Assembly (NCBI RefSeq): GCF_016055025.1 | Contig: NZ_JAECVW010000004.1 | Strand: one strand, 5' to 3' | DNA from: Thermoactinomyces intermedius | GTDB taxonomy: Bacteria > Bacillota > Bacilli > Thermoactinomycetales > Thermoactinomycetaceae | DNA length: 64,000 bases | Shown here: piece after piece, positions 26,043 to 35,314 of the stretch | How the letters are laid out: the number at the start of each line of letters is the position of its first letter | Position numbering within the stretch: the stretch's first letter is position 1 | Notes under the pieces: generated by a model | Database searches by the model: none | Told to the model about the DNA's origin: nothing | What the model saw: the letters and a program-made list of their open reading frames with translations, nothing else | Translations under genes and position numbers: made by a program

Positions 26043-26148
26043 AAAAAAAGTTGCGTAAAATTAACTTTTTCCGCAACTATACATATACCACGGGACGAAA
26101 AATCAAGGCTTAACAGGAGGGCTAATGGTGAAAAAAAGTTGCGTAAAA
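26043..26148 (+). repeat. 18-bp direct repeats around the integrase start
   Basis: AAAAAAAGTTGCGTAAAA occurs at 26043-26060 and again at 26131-26148, 88 bases apart. The second copy lies inside the integrase gene, codons 3-8. After the first copy there is CCGCAACT (26071-26078), which makes an inverted repeat with AGTTGCG. These may be recombinase binding sites or a duplicated attachment core. Confidence 0.55.
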
Positions 26149-26982
26149 CTCATAGATGCTTTTCTCGATCATCTTCAGGAACAGGGAGCCAGTCCGAAAA
26201 CGATCCGAACATATCGGAATATTCTCAGCTGTTTTGAAAACCATGTCACCGAATCAGGCGGTGACATAAATAATGTAACCCGTCGCGATGTCACTCTTTA
26301 CATTCATGATATGGAGGGCAGCGGACGAAAACCGACGACGATCAACAACCATTTCGCCTGCATTTCTTCCTTTCTCCGCTTCCAGGGTAAGGGGGCATTG
26401 GTTGAGGGTATCCGGCGTCCAGAAGTCCGACGCATTCAACATATTGCCCCCAAGTCACTGGGACGGAATGAGCGGAACCGAATACTTCGGGAAGTGGAAC
26501 GCGATGGCAATCTCCGGAACATTGCCATTGTATACATGTTGCTCTACACGGGCCTCCGCGTCTCCGAGTTGGTCGCGCTGGATCAGGAAGACGTGACAAT
26601 GGGTGAGCGCTCTGGTAACGTCTTGGTCCGCGAGGGGAAAGGGAGCGTGTCGCGAAGTGTCCCACTGCCGGTTGAGGCGCATTTCCATCTCCGTCGATAT
26701 ATGGAGGAGCGCAAAGAGAAGGGTACACTGGATTTGCCGCCACTGTTTCTCTCCAACTATCAGAAGCGGATCAGCGAGCGGAGCGTCCAACACATGCTCA
26801 CCAAATACGGCATTCATCCTCACATGCTCCGCCACACCTATGGCCGAGAACTGGTTGCCAACGGCATTGACATCGCCACCGTGGCCGAGCTGATGGGCCA
26901 CGCGGATATTAATGTGACCAGAAGATATGCTAAACCAACCGAAAGAGAGTTAGAAGAAGCTGTATCCAAAGTTTTTGGATGA
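26125..26982 (+). CDS. Tyrosine recombinase/integrase
   Basis: 285 aa. The N-terminal SAM-like core-binding domain (about 8-90) precedes the catalytic domain. All catalytic residues are visible: Arg in TGLRVSEL (about 143), Lys in GKGSVSR (about 173), HMLRHTYG (about 233-240), His in LMGHADI and Tyr in VTRRYAKP (about 270). AGGAGGGC precedes ATG 26125. It appears intact and could act on the direct repeats that surround its start, or have mobilised a neighbouring cassette. Confidence 0.88.
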   Translation: MVKKSCVKLIDAFLDHLQEQGASPKTIRTYRNILSCFENHVTESGGDINNVTRRDVTLYIHDMEGSGRKPTTINNHFACISSFLRFQGKGALVEGIRRPEVRRIQHIAPKSLGRNERNRILREVERDGNLRNIAIVYMLLYTGLRVSELVALDQEDVTMGERSGNVLVREGKGSVSRSVPLPVEAHFHLRRYMEERKEKGTLDLPPLFLSNYQKRISERSVQHMLTKYGIHPHMLRHTYGRELVANGIDIATVAELMGHADINVTRRYAKPTERELEEAVSKVFG

Positions 26983-26999
26983 GAGATACTGTGACACGA

Positions 27000-27191
27000 A
27001 AAACCGGTTCGCCTCACAAACCAAATAAACAGTGGAAGACCAATTCCAAAGCCAACAATGATCCAAATGCCTGCATAGATCGCATCGGCCAGGTCTGAAG
27101 CCGCTATCAGTTCAGAAATTGAAACCAAACCAAGATACATGAAAGCGTTTGAGATGATCACAAGAAGCATGTTGCTTTTTTTGTTGGGCAT
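27000..27191 (-). pseudogene. Small membrane protein, 3' end probably lost
   Basis: From ATG 27191 (AAAGGTGC upstream) the frame encodes MPNKKSNMLLVIISNAF and two hydrophobic helices to about residue 62. Beyond that the frame runs antisense through the integrase gene, which indicates truncation by integrase-side DNA. No family assigned. Confidence 0.4.
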
Positions 27192-27380
27192 AATTGTGCA
27201 CCTTTACTTCCAATATTGGATGCTTATCGGAAATCGGAGGGGGTAATTCACCCCCTCTCGGAACGTGCGTTTTGTAACTACCTTTACAGATCAACAAAGT
27301 GTGCGGGTTCGAACCGGTTTGTAGCACAGTTAGCGTTTCCAGGTGGTTCTCCCAAGATCATACATAAAATCCGAGGGGGG
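27192..27380. other. Intergenic stretch with inverted repeat
   Basis: Contains GAGGGGGT-AATTC-ACCCCCTC, a perfect palindrome near 27235-27255. No gene is seen. The surrounding sequence faintly recalls the ends of group II intron or reverse transcriptase regions, but no domain V was found. Confidence 0.3.
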
Positions 27381-28907
27381 TTATTTCCAAGTGGATTTTA
27401 GATGGTAGATCTTCAATGTTTTTAGTTTCACGTTACCACCTTCAGTGAACAACTCTAAGCCTTGGCTTTTGAGATTCGGGAAAATCCGATTGGTCAAGAC
27501 GGTTTCTCCATCGTTTCCAAACACCTCTACCGACGAGCGGTCCACGAGGATACGGAGTTGGACCGTATTGTTTTCCGGTTCCATCTTGGCTTGATAGACA
27601 CCGGGGAAATGTTCGCTAAAATCCGTTTGTCCCGACTTCGTCCGATCAACAAAAAGCGTTTTATTATCCGTATTGTAACCGATCACTGTTTCTTCTTCCG
27701 ATCCTTTTCGTACCTTGAAACCAAACTCTTTTGCAGTATCCAACTGGAATTCCGCTTGAATCTCTAAGGTTTCTCCCTTGATATCGGACAATAGATTGGT
27801 TTTGGGTGTGATCCATTGATTCTTCCATGTATGGATATTTTTCCGAAGTTGGCTCAACTCACGAACAGGTTCTTGTAACAAGACATATTCTCCATCCTCT
27901 TTTTTCAGGGACACCTCCCGCGGGATCGACATCGCACTGCGCCAGGGAGAAGTCGGGATGTCCTGTGCGTACTGCCAGTTGTTCATCCAAGCCAACCAAA
28001 TCCGACGATCCGGAGTGTTGTTCCAAGATTGAGTGGCGTAGAAGTCTTTTCCGTAATCCACCCATTTGACATCTTTTTGTTCCGTAGTGAACTTCTTTCC
28101 GTCAAACTCCCCGACGAAGTATTGGGCACCAGACCCACCGGCCACCGCCCCCGGGTTGATATCCACTTGCAGAACCCACTTAGTTTCGCCCGGATTCCCT
28201 TTCACCGGAAGCTCGAACAGTTCGGGACATTCCCAAACTCCACCATGGGCTCCTCTGTCAGCTCCGAATTCACTTGTAAAAGTCCAGTCCTTCAAGTTCT
28301 TTGAGGTATAAAACTGAACTCGATCACCAGCCGCGACAACCATCACCCATTGATCCGTTTCATCGTACCAAAACACTTTGGGATCCCGGAAATCTTTAAT
28401 GCCGGGATTGGGGATGACGGGATTCCCTTTGTACTTATGCCATGTCCTCCCATTGTCTTTGCTGTAGGCGATACTTTGTTGTTGGGTTTCTCCCGCGCTG
28501 GTATAGATTGCTACCATTCCGGATTTTCCATCGAAAAAACCACTGGTGTCATGCTTGTCTACCACGACGCTTCCGGAAAAGATCATCCCGAGATCATCTT
28601 CTTTTAATGCTACGGGTAAGTGCTTCCAATGGATCAGATCTTTGCTAACCGCATGTCCCCAGCTCAAGTGCCCCCATTTGTTTCCGTAAGGGTTATACTG
28701 ATAAAACAAGTGGTATTCGCCCTTGTAGTAGACCAACCCATTGGGATCATTCATCCAGTTCTTCTGAGGAGAAAAATGATACTGGGGACGGTATGGCTCG
28801 TTATACAAGGTTTCATTTGTGTTCCCGGCTTGTACTTTACTCGTTCCCCAGGGTACCAGTAATAAAGAAGCGATCAGAAGGAAAGTCAAAACGGAAAGTG
28901 GTCTCAT
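27381..28907 (-). CDS. Secreted levanase/fructanase, glycoside hydrolase family 32
   Basis: 508 aa. Signal peptide (LTFLLIASLLLVPWGTSKVQA, cleavage about residue 27). WMNDPNGLVYY (about 51-61) holds the nucleophile Asp, FRDPKVFWY (about 163) the transition-state Asp, and ECPELFELP (about 227) the acid/base Glu. The C-terminal beta-sandwich ends with VDRSSVEVFGNDG. It cleaves beta-fructosyl bonds in levan, inulin or sucrose outside the cell. GAGGAGG precedes ATG 28907. A cre-like site lies upstream, and a DeoR regulator is the next gene. Confidence 0.93.
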   Translation of the reverse strand: MRPLSVLTFLLIASLLLVPWGTSKVQAGNTNETLYNEPYRPQYHFSPQKNWMNDPNGLVYYKGEYHLFYQYNPYGNKWGHLSWGHAVSKDLIHWKHLPVALKEDDLGMIFSGSVVVDKHDTSGFFDGKSGMVAIYTSAGETQQQSIAYSKDNGRTWHKYKGNPVIPNPGIKDFRDPKVFWYDETDQWVMVVAAGDRVQFYTSKNLKDWTFTSEFGADRGAHGGVWECPELFELPVKGNPGETKWVLQVDINPGAVAGGSGAQYFVGEFDGKKFTTEQKDVKWVDYGKDFYATQSWNNTPDRRIWLAWMNNWQYAQDIPTSPWRSAMSIPREVSLKKEDGEYVLLQEPVRELSQLRKNIHTWKNQWITPKTNLLSDIKGETLEIQAEFQLDTAKEFGFKVRKGSEEETVIGYNTDNKTLFVDRTKSGQTDFSEHFPGVYQAKMEPENNTVQLRILVDRSSVEVFGNDGETVLTNRIFPNLKSQGLELFTEGGNVKLKTLKIYHLKSTWK

Positions 28908-29004
28908 AAAAATCCTCCTCGGTTATTTTAGATTCCAGAAAATCAAGGAAAAGGGGTTATTTTAGAGAAACAGCGGTGACGGGCTATTCCGGCAACGATG
29001 TAAT

Positions 29005-29018
29005 ATAAAGCGCTTGCA
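29005..29018 (-). promoter_or_regulatory. cre-like CcpA site upstream of the levanase gene
   Basis: On the minus strand TGCAAGCGCTTTAT, with the AAGCGCTT core palindrome, matches most of the cre consensus (the final CA is not kept). It lies about 100 bases before the levanase start and predicts glucose repression. Confidence 0.55.
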
Positions 29019-29081
29019 TTTAACGGATCAGGGTCTTCGAGAAATCACGTCGTTATTGTGACAAACTACCTAACGCCTTCA

Positions 29082-29840
29082 TTAGGCCAAGATTACGTCT
29101 ACGCCTTTTTCTCGAATGCCCTCCAACACATCAGAAGGGATTCCCTTGTCCGTGATCAAGATGTCGATGGAAGACAGTGAACAGACCTTGGCGAAAGCGA
29201 TTTGATTTATTTTGCTATGATCACATAGGAGGATCACCTCTTTCGCAGACTGGATCATGGCCCGTTTTACCTGGGCCTCTAACAAATTAGGTGTGGTCAC
29301 TCCCTCCTTGAGATGAAGACCGTTAGTTCCTATAAACGCTTTGTCGACCCTTACCATCCCCAGCATTTGTTCTGCAACCGGACCAACCAGGGAAAGGGTT
29401 TCCTTTCGTATAGTCCCTCCCGTACTGATCAGTTCCAGGTGTTCTGAGGATTGCAACTCCTGAAGGATGTGATGGGAATTGGTCACCACGGTCAACCGGA
29501 AAAAATGTTTTAACAACCGAGCTAGTTGATGCATCGTGGTTCCCGTATCCAGGAGAATTGTTTCGCCTTCTTGGATCAGGTTCACGGCTTTTTCGGCGAT
29601 GCTTCGTTTCTCTTTAGCGAATCGGTCCTTTTTCTCGTGGAAACTTGGCTCGAATCCCACCCCTTCCTTAGCCATCGCCCCACCGTGGGTACGGTGAAGA
29701 AGGCCTAATTTCTCCAACTCTTTGAGGTCACGACGAACTGTTGCTTCAGATACTTCAAATACTTCACTAAGTTCGGCGACAGATACCAGTTGATGTTCAT
29801 TTACGTATTTCAGGATGCTTTGCTGCCGTTTCATAAACAC
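29082..29840 (-). CDS. DeoR/GlpR family sugar regulator
   Basis: 252 aa. N-terminal DeoR HTH (VSVAELSEVFEVSEATVRRD, about 19-38, then L-H-R-T-H-G-G) and a sugar-phosphate-binding DeoRC domain (ILLDTGTT, ISTGGT, FIGTNGL, DHSKI). It probably represses a carbohydrate operon in response to a phosphorylated sugar. The levanase is the neighbouring candidate target, though a clear operator is only seen before this gene. The start is GTG 29840, 11 bases after AAGGGG; ATG two codons later is the alternative. Confidence 0.87.
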   Translation of the reverse strand: MFMKRQQSILKYVNEHQLVSVAELSEVFEVSEATVRRDLKELEKLGLLHRTHGGAMAKEGVGFEPSFHEKKDRFAKEKRSIAEKAVNLIQEGETILLDTGTTMHQLARLLKHFFRLTVVTNSHHILQELQSSEHLELISTGGTIRKETLSLVGPVAEQMLGMVRVDKAFIGTNGLHLKEGVTTPNLLEAQVKRAMIQSAKEVILLCDHSKINQIAFAKVCSLSSIDILITDKGIPSDVLEGIREKGVDVILA

Positions 29841-29867
29841 TTTGAAATATACCCCTTTTCATTTTTG

Positions 29868-29913
29868 ATTATATATGATTTTTTTTGATCGTTTCAAGAA
29901 AATTCGATCAAAA
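29868..29913 (-). promoter_or_regulatory. Promoter and operator of the DeoR-type gene
   Basis: On the minus strand TTGAAA (29892-29897) and TATAAT (29868-29873) are 18 bp apart. The dyad TTTTGATCG-N13-CGATCAAAA (29883-29913) covers the -35 region. Autorepression is likely. Confidence 0.65.
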
Positions 29914-30922
29914 TATGCCAACTCCCCTCCCCTTGCCAATTCAGTAGGGTGATCCCGATGATCAACAAAAGTGGCTACTTACAACAAATCTTTCATATTT
30001 GCCCCTCTAATGTTACAGTTGTTTTGTTTTGTGACTATCCAACGTATTTCGCTACGCTGTCTCCTCCGTTTCTTGCATGGACAAAGCAACATAGCCGTCT
30101 TAAAAGAAATTTAATCCATTGGTCGATTGTTTAAATGGCTAGTGTTTTGTACGATAACAACAGATCAAGGCCAAAAGATGTTCCTGTATCTTTACATACC
30201 TCCCTTGTATGCTTACCTCGTTTCTCAGCCCGTGTTAATAGCACGAGCTGTTTTAAGTTATTTAGAGCTGCCCTTGGAAAACGCCTCAACAAAATAGCAT
30301 ACCTACCAAAAACTTTGTATAAGAATGATAGCAGCCGGTCTTTCCCTACTGTGAACAAAACCTGCCAAAGCAGGTTTTTCTTTTGCCGAAAGCCATGTTG
30401 AATAGGCACATTGGATTTAGCTAAGAATAAAATAACTGAAGCCCGCTTGGGGGTTGGTATTCGCTGTGGTTGCCCACATGAAGGAATTTCACTTTTATAC
30501 CTATCTCCACTCCCCTTGAAAACTTGAAGGGGACTTTTTTTGCTGTAGCCGATTTTATGCCGCGAAAGCGTCTTGGCAATGAGAAAGCCCCTCAGGTAGA
30601 CTTCCCGGAGTCGGCCCGCCAGGGCGTTGGCATACCACTAGGAGGTCACATGCTGGTGTGATCCCCTAGGGTCTAAATTTACTCTGTATATCGTATACAG
30701 TCTGATTCGCTTGTGAAGCGCATGTAACGTTACATAACATCAATCTTGTTACGTTATAAATCCTTATGCAAAAACCGCCCTCTCCCCTACTAGGGGTAAG
30801 TCCGAGATAACTCCAAAAACGGCCATACAGATAGAAAAAAATGTAAACACCAGATTCTTTGTTGTGGATTAAAATCCTCTTTTGTTGGTTTTAAAAAACA
30901 AGGGGATTCCCCCCTTGTCTCT
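29914..30922. other. About 1 kb without a supported gene
   Basis: Short frames here show no recognisable family. Structural features: terminator-like hairpins AACCTGC/GCAGGTT (30357-30380) and CCCCTT/AAGGGG followed by CTTTTTTT (about 30510-30541); a palindrome GTAACGTTAC near 30725 followed by CATAACAT...TGTTACG, similar to the dyad at 9591; and a terminator for the next gene at 30893-30918. It may be decayed mobile DNA. Confidence 0.4.
30893..30918 (-). terminator. Terminator of the 91-aa gene
   Basis: On the minus strand ACAAGGGG pairs with CCCCTTGT and is followed by TTTTTTAA. Confidence 0.7.
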
Positions 30923-31198
30923 TCAGTCTTGGATGATTCGGTTCCATCTCTCTGCTTCGGGATCGTAGTAGCCCCAGTACAGAGCTTCATCAAACCGTTC
31001 TTGGTATTGCTCCCAAGTGATCGTTCCCCTATCAGTTTCAACTTCGATGATCTCTACTTCTTCGAGTTCTTCTTTCTCAATCTTATTACCGTCAACGAAG
31101 TATTCACTCATCACTTTGGCTGCTTCCGCTCGATCTCGTGCAATTGCGCACTCTCTGACTTTGGCGCCATCTCGCTTCAGCATATAGAAACGGTACAT
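30923..31198 (-). CDS. Hypothetical protein, 91 aa
   Basis: Small, highly charged soluble protein (MYRFYMLKRDGAKVRECAI, then an acidic stretch EKEELEEVEIIEVE and a C-terminal WEQYQERFDEALYWGYYDPE). AGGGGGG lies five bases before ATG 31198 and a terminator follows, so expression is credible. No family recognised. Confidence 0.6.
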   Translation of the reverse strand: MYRFYMLKRDGAKVRECAIARDRAEAAKVMSEYFVDGNKIEKEELEEVEIIEVETDRGTITWEQYQERFDEALYWGYYDPEAERWNRIIQD

Positions 31199-31249
31199 AT
31201 ATACCCCCCTCTAATTCAATTCCTCAAATATAAATTTACTATCAATCTT

Positions 31250-31530
31250 TTATTTTTGGTAGATGCACCAGGGTGATCGTTGACTATAAAAGACATATGG
31301 AGATGCTGCAACATAAAGTTTCTTTTTTTGGCCATTCCCACTCGAAACTTCAACTAATCCTCTAGTTCGGCTAATAAAATCTTCCGAGATAGGTACTACT
31401 TTCATTATTTTGTCTACAATACGAATTCGTTTTAACTCGAGATTCAGGTCTGTTATTTTCAAATTGGAAATTTCTTCAACACATAGACACGCGTATGTAC
31501 GAAGGTAAATGATCACATGGACGCATCGGT
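31250..31530 (-). pseudogene. Tyrosine recombinase fragment (catalytic box I region)
   Basis: VEEISNLKITDLNLELKRIR and KVVPISEDFI match the segment after the first catalytic Arg in XerC-like recombinases, but the Arg motif itself (LRTYACLCVEE) is degenerate and no second half follows. It is a relic on the minus strand at the left edge of the restriction cluster. Confidence 0.65.
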
Positions 31531-31630
31531 ATTTATGCAGTGGGATTTTGGGGGATAAATCCAGTGAAAAAGTGGGGATAACTGGCTTGTATAATAGGGG
31601 TATCACTTGATATTTTGGGGGACGTGTTTT

Positions 31631-32359
31631 ATGCCTACCTTTCAGTTTGGGAAGACAGCTATTGAGTACACATTGCAGCAGGTGAAAGGGAAAGAAGATA
31701 TTTCTATTGTTGTAGAGTGGATGGAGGGGGTTACAGTGGTAGCTCCCGATCATCTAGTTCTGGAAGAAATAAACCGAGTTTTGCGTAAGAAGGCAACGTG
31801 GATTTTAGATAAGTGGAACTCTTTGAATAAGATTAAGCGACCACCGGCTCCGTTAGAATTTGTTAGTGGAGAGAAATTACCGTATTTAGGGCGGTATTAT
31901 CGAATTAAGGTGAAACAAAATCAAGATATCGATAAGGTAAAAGTGTTATTTCATCAAGGGAAATTTTATATTGAAACGCCAACATCAGCCGATGATATAG
32001 AGCATGTGCCTATGATTCGTGAAACATTAAAATCTTGGTATATCCAGCGGGCGCAGGTGAAAGCGGAAGAACGGGTGAAACGTTATGCACAGCGTCTAGG
32101 GGTAACGAAGGCGAAGCTTGCGGTAAAAGAGCAGAAGTTTCGCTGGGGAACGTGCACACCACAGGGAGCGATTTATTTGAATTGGCGTCTTTTTCTGGCC
32201 CCAATGCGCGTTGTTGATTATGTGATTGTGCATGAATTAGCCCATCTGCGTTACGCGGATCATTCGAAAAATTTTTGGAATCTGGTACGTTCGATTTTGC
32301 CGGATTATGAGGAACGTAAAGAATGGCTGCGTGTGAACGGTCCGACGCTAACGATATAG
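31631..32359 (+). CDS. YgjP-like M48 family metallopeptidase
   Basis: 242 aa. C-terminal zinc metalloprotease motif VIVHELAHLRYADHSKNFW (about 198-216), HExxH with a third ligand. The FRWGTCTPQGAIYLNWRL block is typical of the YgjP (DUF45) family, which is often encoded beside type I restriction systems, as here. Its role there is unknown. ATG 31631 has GGGGGAC upstream. It converges on hsdR. Confidence 0.87.
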   Translation: MPTFQFGKTAIEYTLQQVKGKEDISIVVEWMEGVTVVAPDHLVLEEINRVLRKKATWILDKWNSLNKIKRPPAPLEFVSGEKLPYLGRYYRIKVKQNQDIDKVKVLFHQGKFYIETPTSADDIEHVPMIRETLKSWYIQRAQVKAEERVKRYAQRLGVTKAKLAVKEQKFRWGTCTPQGAIYLNWRLFLAPMRVVDYVIVHELAHLRYADHSKNFWNLVRSILPDYEERKEWLRVNGPTLTI

Positions 32360-32392
32360 AAAAAAGCACCCATGAAGGGTGCGTTATTTTTT
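32360..32392 (+). terminator. Terminator between the metallopeptidase gene and hsdR
   Basis: GCACCC-ATGAA-GGGTGC followed by GTTATTTTTT on the plus strand; A-rich before the stem, so partly bidirectional. Confidence 0.7.
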
Positions 32393-35314
32393 GTAATGGA
32401 TTTCCGCCAGTTCAACGATTTGCTGAGCAAGCGCCTCGATTTTATCGGACGGGCATTTGCTTTTCCGGAGCTGGTGCTTGATTTTTTGACGCATTTCGCG
32501 TTTGACGCCTTCTTTGTCAACCCAGTCGATGACGACGAGGCCTTCGATATGTTCCACAATGATCTGGGTGATTTCTTTTAGCCGTTCTTTCTCTTCTTCT
32601 TGATCGGTCCATTCCTTTTGCAGCAATTGAAAAATCGGATAGGATTGCGGCGTCAGGCCTTCTTCTTCAATGGTTTTAGATTGTCCGCGCATCTCCTCGA
32701 TCAATTTTTCTAACTCAAATACGTGCTGGGCGTCGTTGAGCCGTTTTTCTTTTCTCGCTTTAATTAACTGTTCGAGTCGTTCCTTCAGCGATGTGTAATA
32801 CACCGGATTTTCGTTGATTTTCACTCGAATTTCGTGACGGATCGCGTGTTCCATTTCTGACGCTTTCGCTTGGTCAGTAGATAAATTTTTCACATGAGCA
32901 TCGAAATTTTTTTCTAGGATGCTGACAGGGCGATGAAGCGCCTTAATATCCGTCGCGTAAATATGGTCGTAAATGAACTTCTTCACTTTTTCACCGCAGT
33001 CGGAAATGTCCATCTGCTCGTCTCGGAAGCGGTTGCGCGCGTATTGGCGCACTTTCCCTAAAAATTTCAGATCCTCGTAATACGGTTTTGCCTCCGGATG
33101 CGGCATAATCATGTCCATGCTTTCGGAGAAGCGTTTAAACGCCCGGTCAAAGGCGTGTCTCACGTCTTCTGGTTCTAACACTTTCATGCACGCCTCAATG
33201 TCGTCGCGATTGACGCCGTCAAAAAAGCGCATGGCGGCACGATGTCGAGACTGCAGTCGCGGTATCTCTGACTGGATCGACGTCAGCGCCCCCTGGATAT
33301 CCGTCGGGTTAAAAATGGCCAATGCCTGCTTAAGGAACGCGGACACGCCGTAATAGTCGACGATGAGGCCGTATGTCTTCTTGTCGTAGGTCCGGTTCGT
33401 TCTCGCGATCGCCTGGAGCAAGTTATGTTCCTTTAGCGGTTTATCGAGGTACATCACTTGCTCAATTGGCGCGTCAAACCCCGTTAACAACATGTCACAC
33501 ACGATGATGAACGCCAGCTTGTCTTCATGTAGTGGCTTTTTAAAGCGTTCGATGTAATGTTTTTGCTGTTCTTTGGTTAGATGGTATTTTTTGAGTCTTT
33601 CATCATCGTTGTTGTTAGGAGATATGATAACTACCGATTCCGGTCCGTTTAGTTCGTCAAGAATTTCTTTGTACAGCACGGCTGTTTCACGGTTAATCGC
33701 GACAATTTGTGCTTTGAAACCATTTGGTGCGATATGTTTCTCGTAATGTTCAATGATGTCAAGACAGATCCGGCGGATGCGTTGCGGTGCCCCGATAATG
33801 GCCTCTTCTGTCGCGTATTTCTTCTTGATCCGTTCCCTGTCCTCTTTCGAATAGTCTTGAAAGACACGATCAAAAATCGCGTCCAGCGACTCACCCTCGA
33901 CCCATAATTCCGGCAGGCGGCTTTCGTAATAGATCGGGACTGTCGCCCCGTCCTCGACAGCCTGCTGGATGGTGTACGTGTCAATATACGTACCAAATGT
34001 TTGGACTGTGCTGCGGTCTTCTTTGTCAATTGGTGTCCCTGTAAATCCAATGTATACCGCATTTGGAAGAGATGCTCTCATGTTCATCGCCAGTCCACCA
34101 TAATTGGTGCGGTGCGACTCATCGACGAGGACAAAGATGTTGTCGGCGTCATTTAAAAGCAAATCATCTCCATCGTCAGCGTGATCTTGGAATTTTTGGA
34201 TTGTCGTCATGATGGTCGCACCTGTTGCGGTTCGTAACAATTCACGCAAATCTTTGACGCTTTCAGCGCGTTGCGGATTCGGGAAACCGCAGCGACGGAA
34301 CGTATTGGTGATTTGCTCGTCCAAATCGGTACGATCGGTAACGATGACAATGGATGGGTTACGCAATTCTTTCAGACGTCGCAGCTTGACGGACAGATAT
34401 AGCATCGTCAAACTTTTCCCTGATCCTTGTGTTGCCCATACGACGCCGCCCCGTTCCTTCGGCGTCTTTCCTGTTAAAATCCGTTCGACTGCCTTGTTCA
34501 CGGCGCGGAATTGCTGATAGCGGCAGACTTTCTTAATCGTGCGTCCGCCTTCCGCCTCGTAGACGACAAAGTTTTGGATCATATCAAGCAGGTTCTTCTT
34601 CGAGAACATTCCCGCAACCAGCACATCTTGACGAGTCGGATTGTCGCCAATATCGCTAATTTTGAGCGGATACGGGTCTTTCCATTCCCCAAAGTGTCGT
34701 AGTCTTGCGCCAATAGATCCGAATTTAGCTTGTTCATTGCACGTCGCCACGACGACATGGTTATAGTGGAAGAGACGCTCTGCTTCTTGTTGGTAGCGAA
34801 GAAGCTGCTGAACCGCCTCATTGATTGGATGCGGCTTCGTCGGGCTTTTGCATTCAATGACGACAAGCGGAAGCCCATTCACAAACAACACGACATCCGG
34901 AATGATCGTGTCCATCGGCCCACTGACTTTGAATTGGTTCACTACTAGAAATTCGTTGTTTTCGGGATTTTCAAAGTCAATTAGCTTGACCGTCTGACTT
35001 TTCTTCCCTTTTCCAAGGTCTTGCTGGATAGACACGTAGTTGACGACCATGTCGTAGAACTTCTCGTTAGCCTCTATGACGCTCGCGGCGTTGATATGCG
35101 TCACCATACGCACGACTTTATGGAGGTTGATGTCGTCAATCCATGGATTCAGGCGCTGGATCGCCTGTTTTAACCGTTTCTCTAACACGACATCCCGATG
35201 GGACATGCGCTCTGAATCGAGATCATGTCCTGGAATGTACGTATATCCTATTCCTTCTAATTGCTTGATTAATCGATGTTCAACTGGCCGTTCCTTTGCC
35301 CATTCGTAACTCAC
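32384..35314 (-). CDS. hsdR: Type I restriction enzyme, HsdR subunit
   Basis: 976 aa. The N-terminal PD-(D/E)xK nuclease has IPDVVLFVNGLPLVVIECKS (about 138-157). The SF2 translocase follows, with Walker A ATQGSGKSLTM (about 296-306), VDESHRT and GFTGTP, and a helical C-terminal domain that binds the methylase. HsdR cleaves unmodified DNA at a distance after ATP-driven translocation. The GTG start at 35314 overlaps the hsdS stop by four bases (GTGA) and is preceded by GAGGTGGTG. Length and motifs indicate an intact enzyme. Confidence 0.95.
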   Translation of the reverse strand: MSYEWAKERPVEHRLIKQLEGIGYTYIPGHDLDSERMSHRDVVLEKRLKQAIQRLNPWIDDINLHKVVRMVTHINAASVIEANEKFYDMVVNYVSIQQDLGKGKKSQTVKLIDFENPENNEFLVVNQFKVSGPMDTIIPDVVLFVNGLPLVVIECKSPTKPHPINEAVQQLLRYQQEAERLFHYNHVVVATCNEQAKFGSIGARLRHFGEWKDPYPLKISDIGDNPTRQDVLVAGMFSKKNLLDMIQNFVVYEAEGGRTIKKVCRYQQFRAVNKAVERILTGKTPKERGGVVWATQGSGKSLTMLYLSVKLRRLKELRNPSIVIVTDRTDLDEQITNTFRRCGFPNPQRAESVKDLRELLRTATGATIMTTIQKFQDHADDGDDLLLNDADNIFVLVDESHRTNYGGLAMNMRASLPNAVYIGFTGTPIDKEDRSTVQTFGTYIDTYTIQQAVEDGATVPIYYESRLPELWVEGESLDAIFDRVFQDYSKEDRERIKKKYATEEAIIGAPQRIRRICLDIIEHYEKHIAPNGFKAQIVAINRETAVLYKEILDELNGPESVVIISPNNNDDERLKKYHLTKEQQKHYIERFKKPLHEDKLAFIIVCDMLLTGFDAPIEQVMYLDKPLKEHNLLQAIARTNRTYDKKTYGLIVDYYGVSAFLKQALAIFNPTDIQGALTSIQSEIPRLQSRHRAAMRFFDGVNRDDIEACMKVLEPEDVRHAFDRAFKRFSESMDMIMPHPEAKPYYEDLKFLGKVRQYARNRFRDEQMDISDCGEKVKKFIYDHIYATDIKALHRPVSILEKNFDAHVKNLSTDQAKASEMEHAIRHEIRVKINENPVYYTSLKERLEQLIKARKEKRLNDAQHVFELEKLIEEMRGQSKTIEEEGLTPQSYPIFQLLQKEWTDQEEEKERLKEITQIIVEHIEGLVVIDWVDKEGVKREMRQKIKHQLRKSKCPSDKIEALAQQIVELAEIHYKK

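Noticed and set aside
27192..27330. Possible group II intron end
   Set aside because: An ACGTTCCGAGAGGGGG-like string resembles such ends, but domain V with its GAAA loop and a reverse transcriptase are absent.
30131..30409. Minus-strand frame of 92 codons
   Set aside because: No recognisable domain; a plus-strand frame of equal length covers the same bases, so neither is supported.
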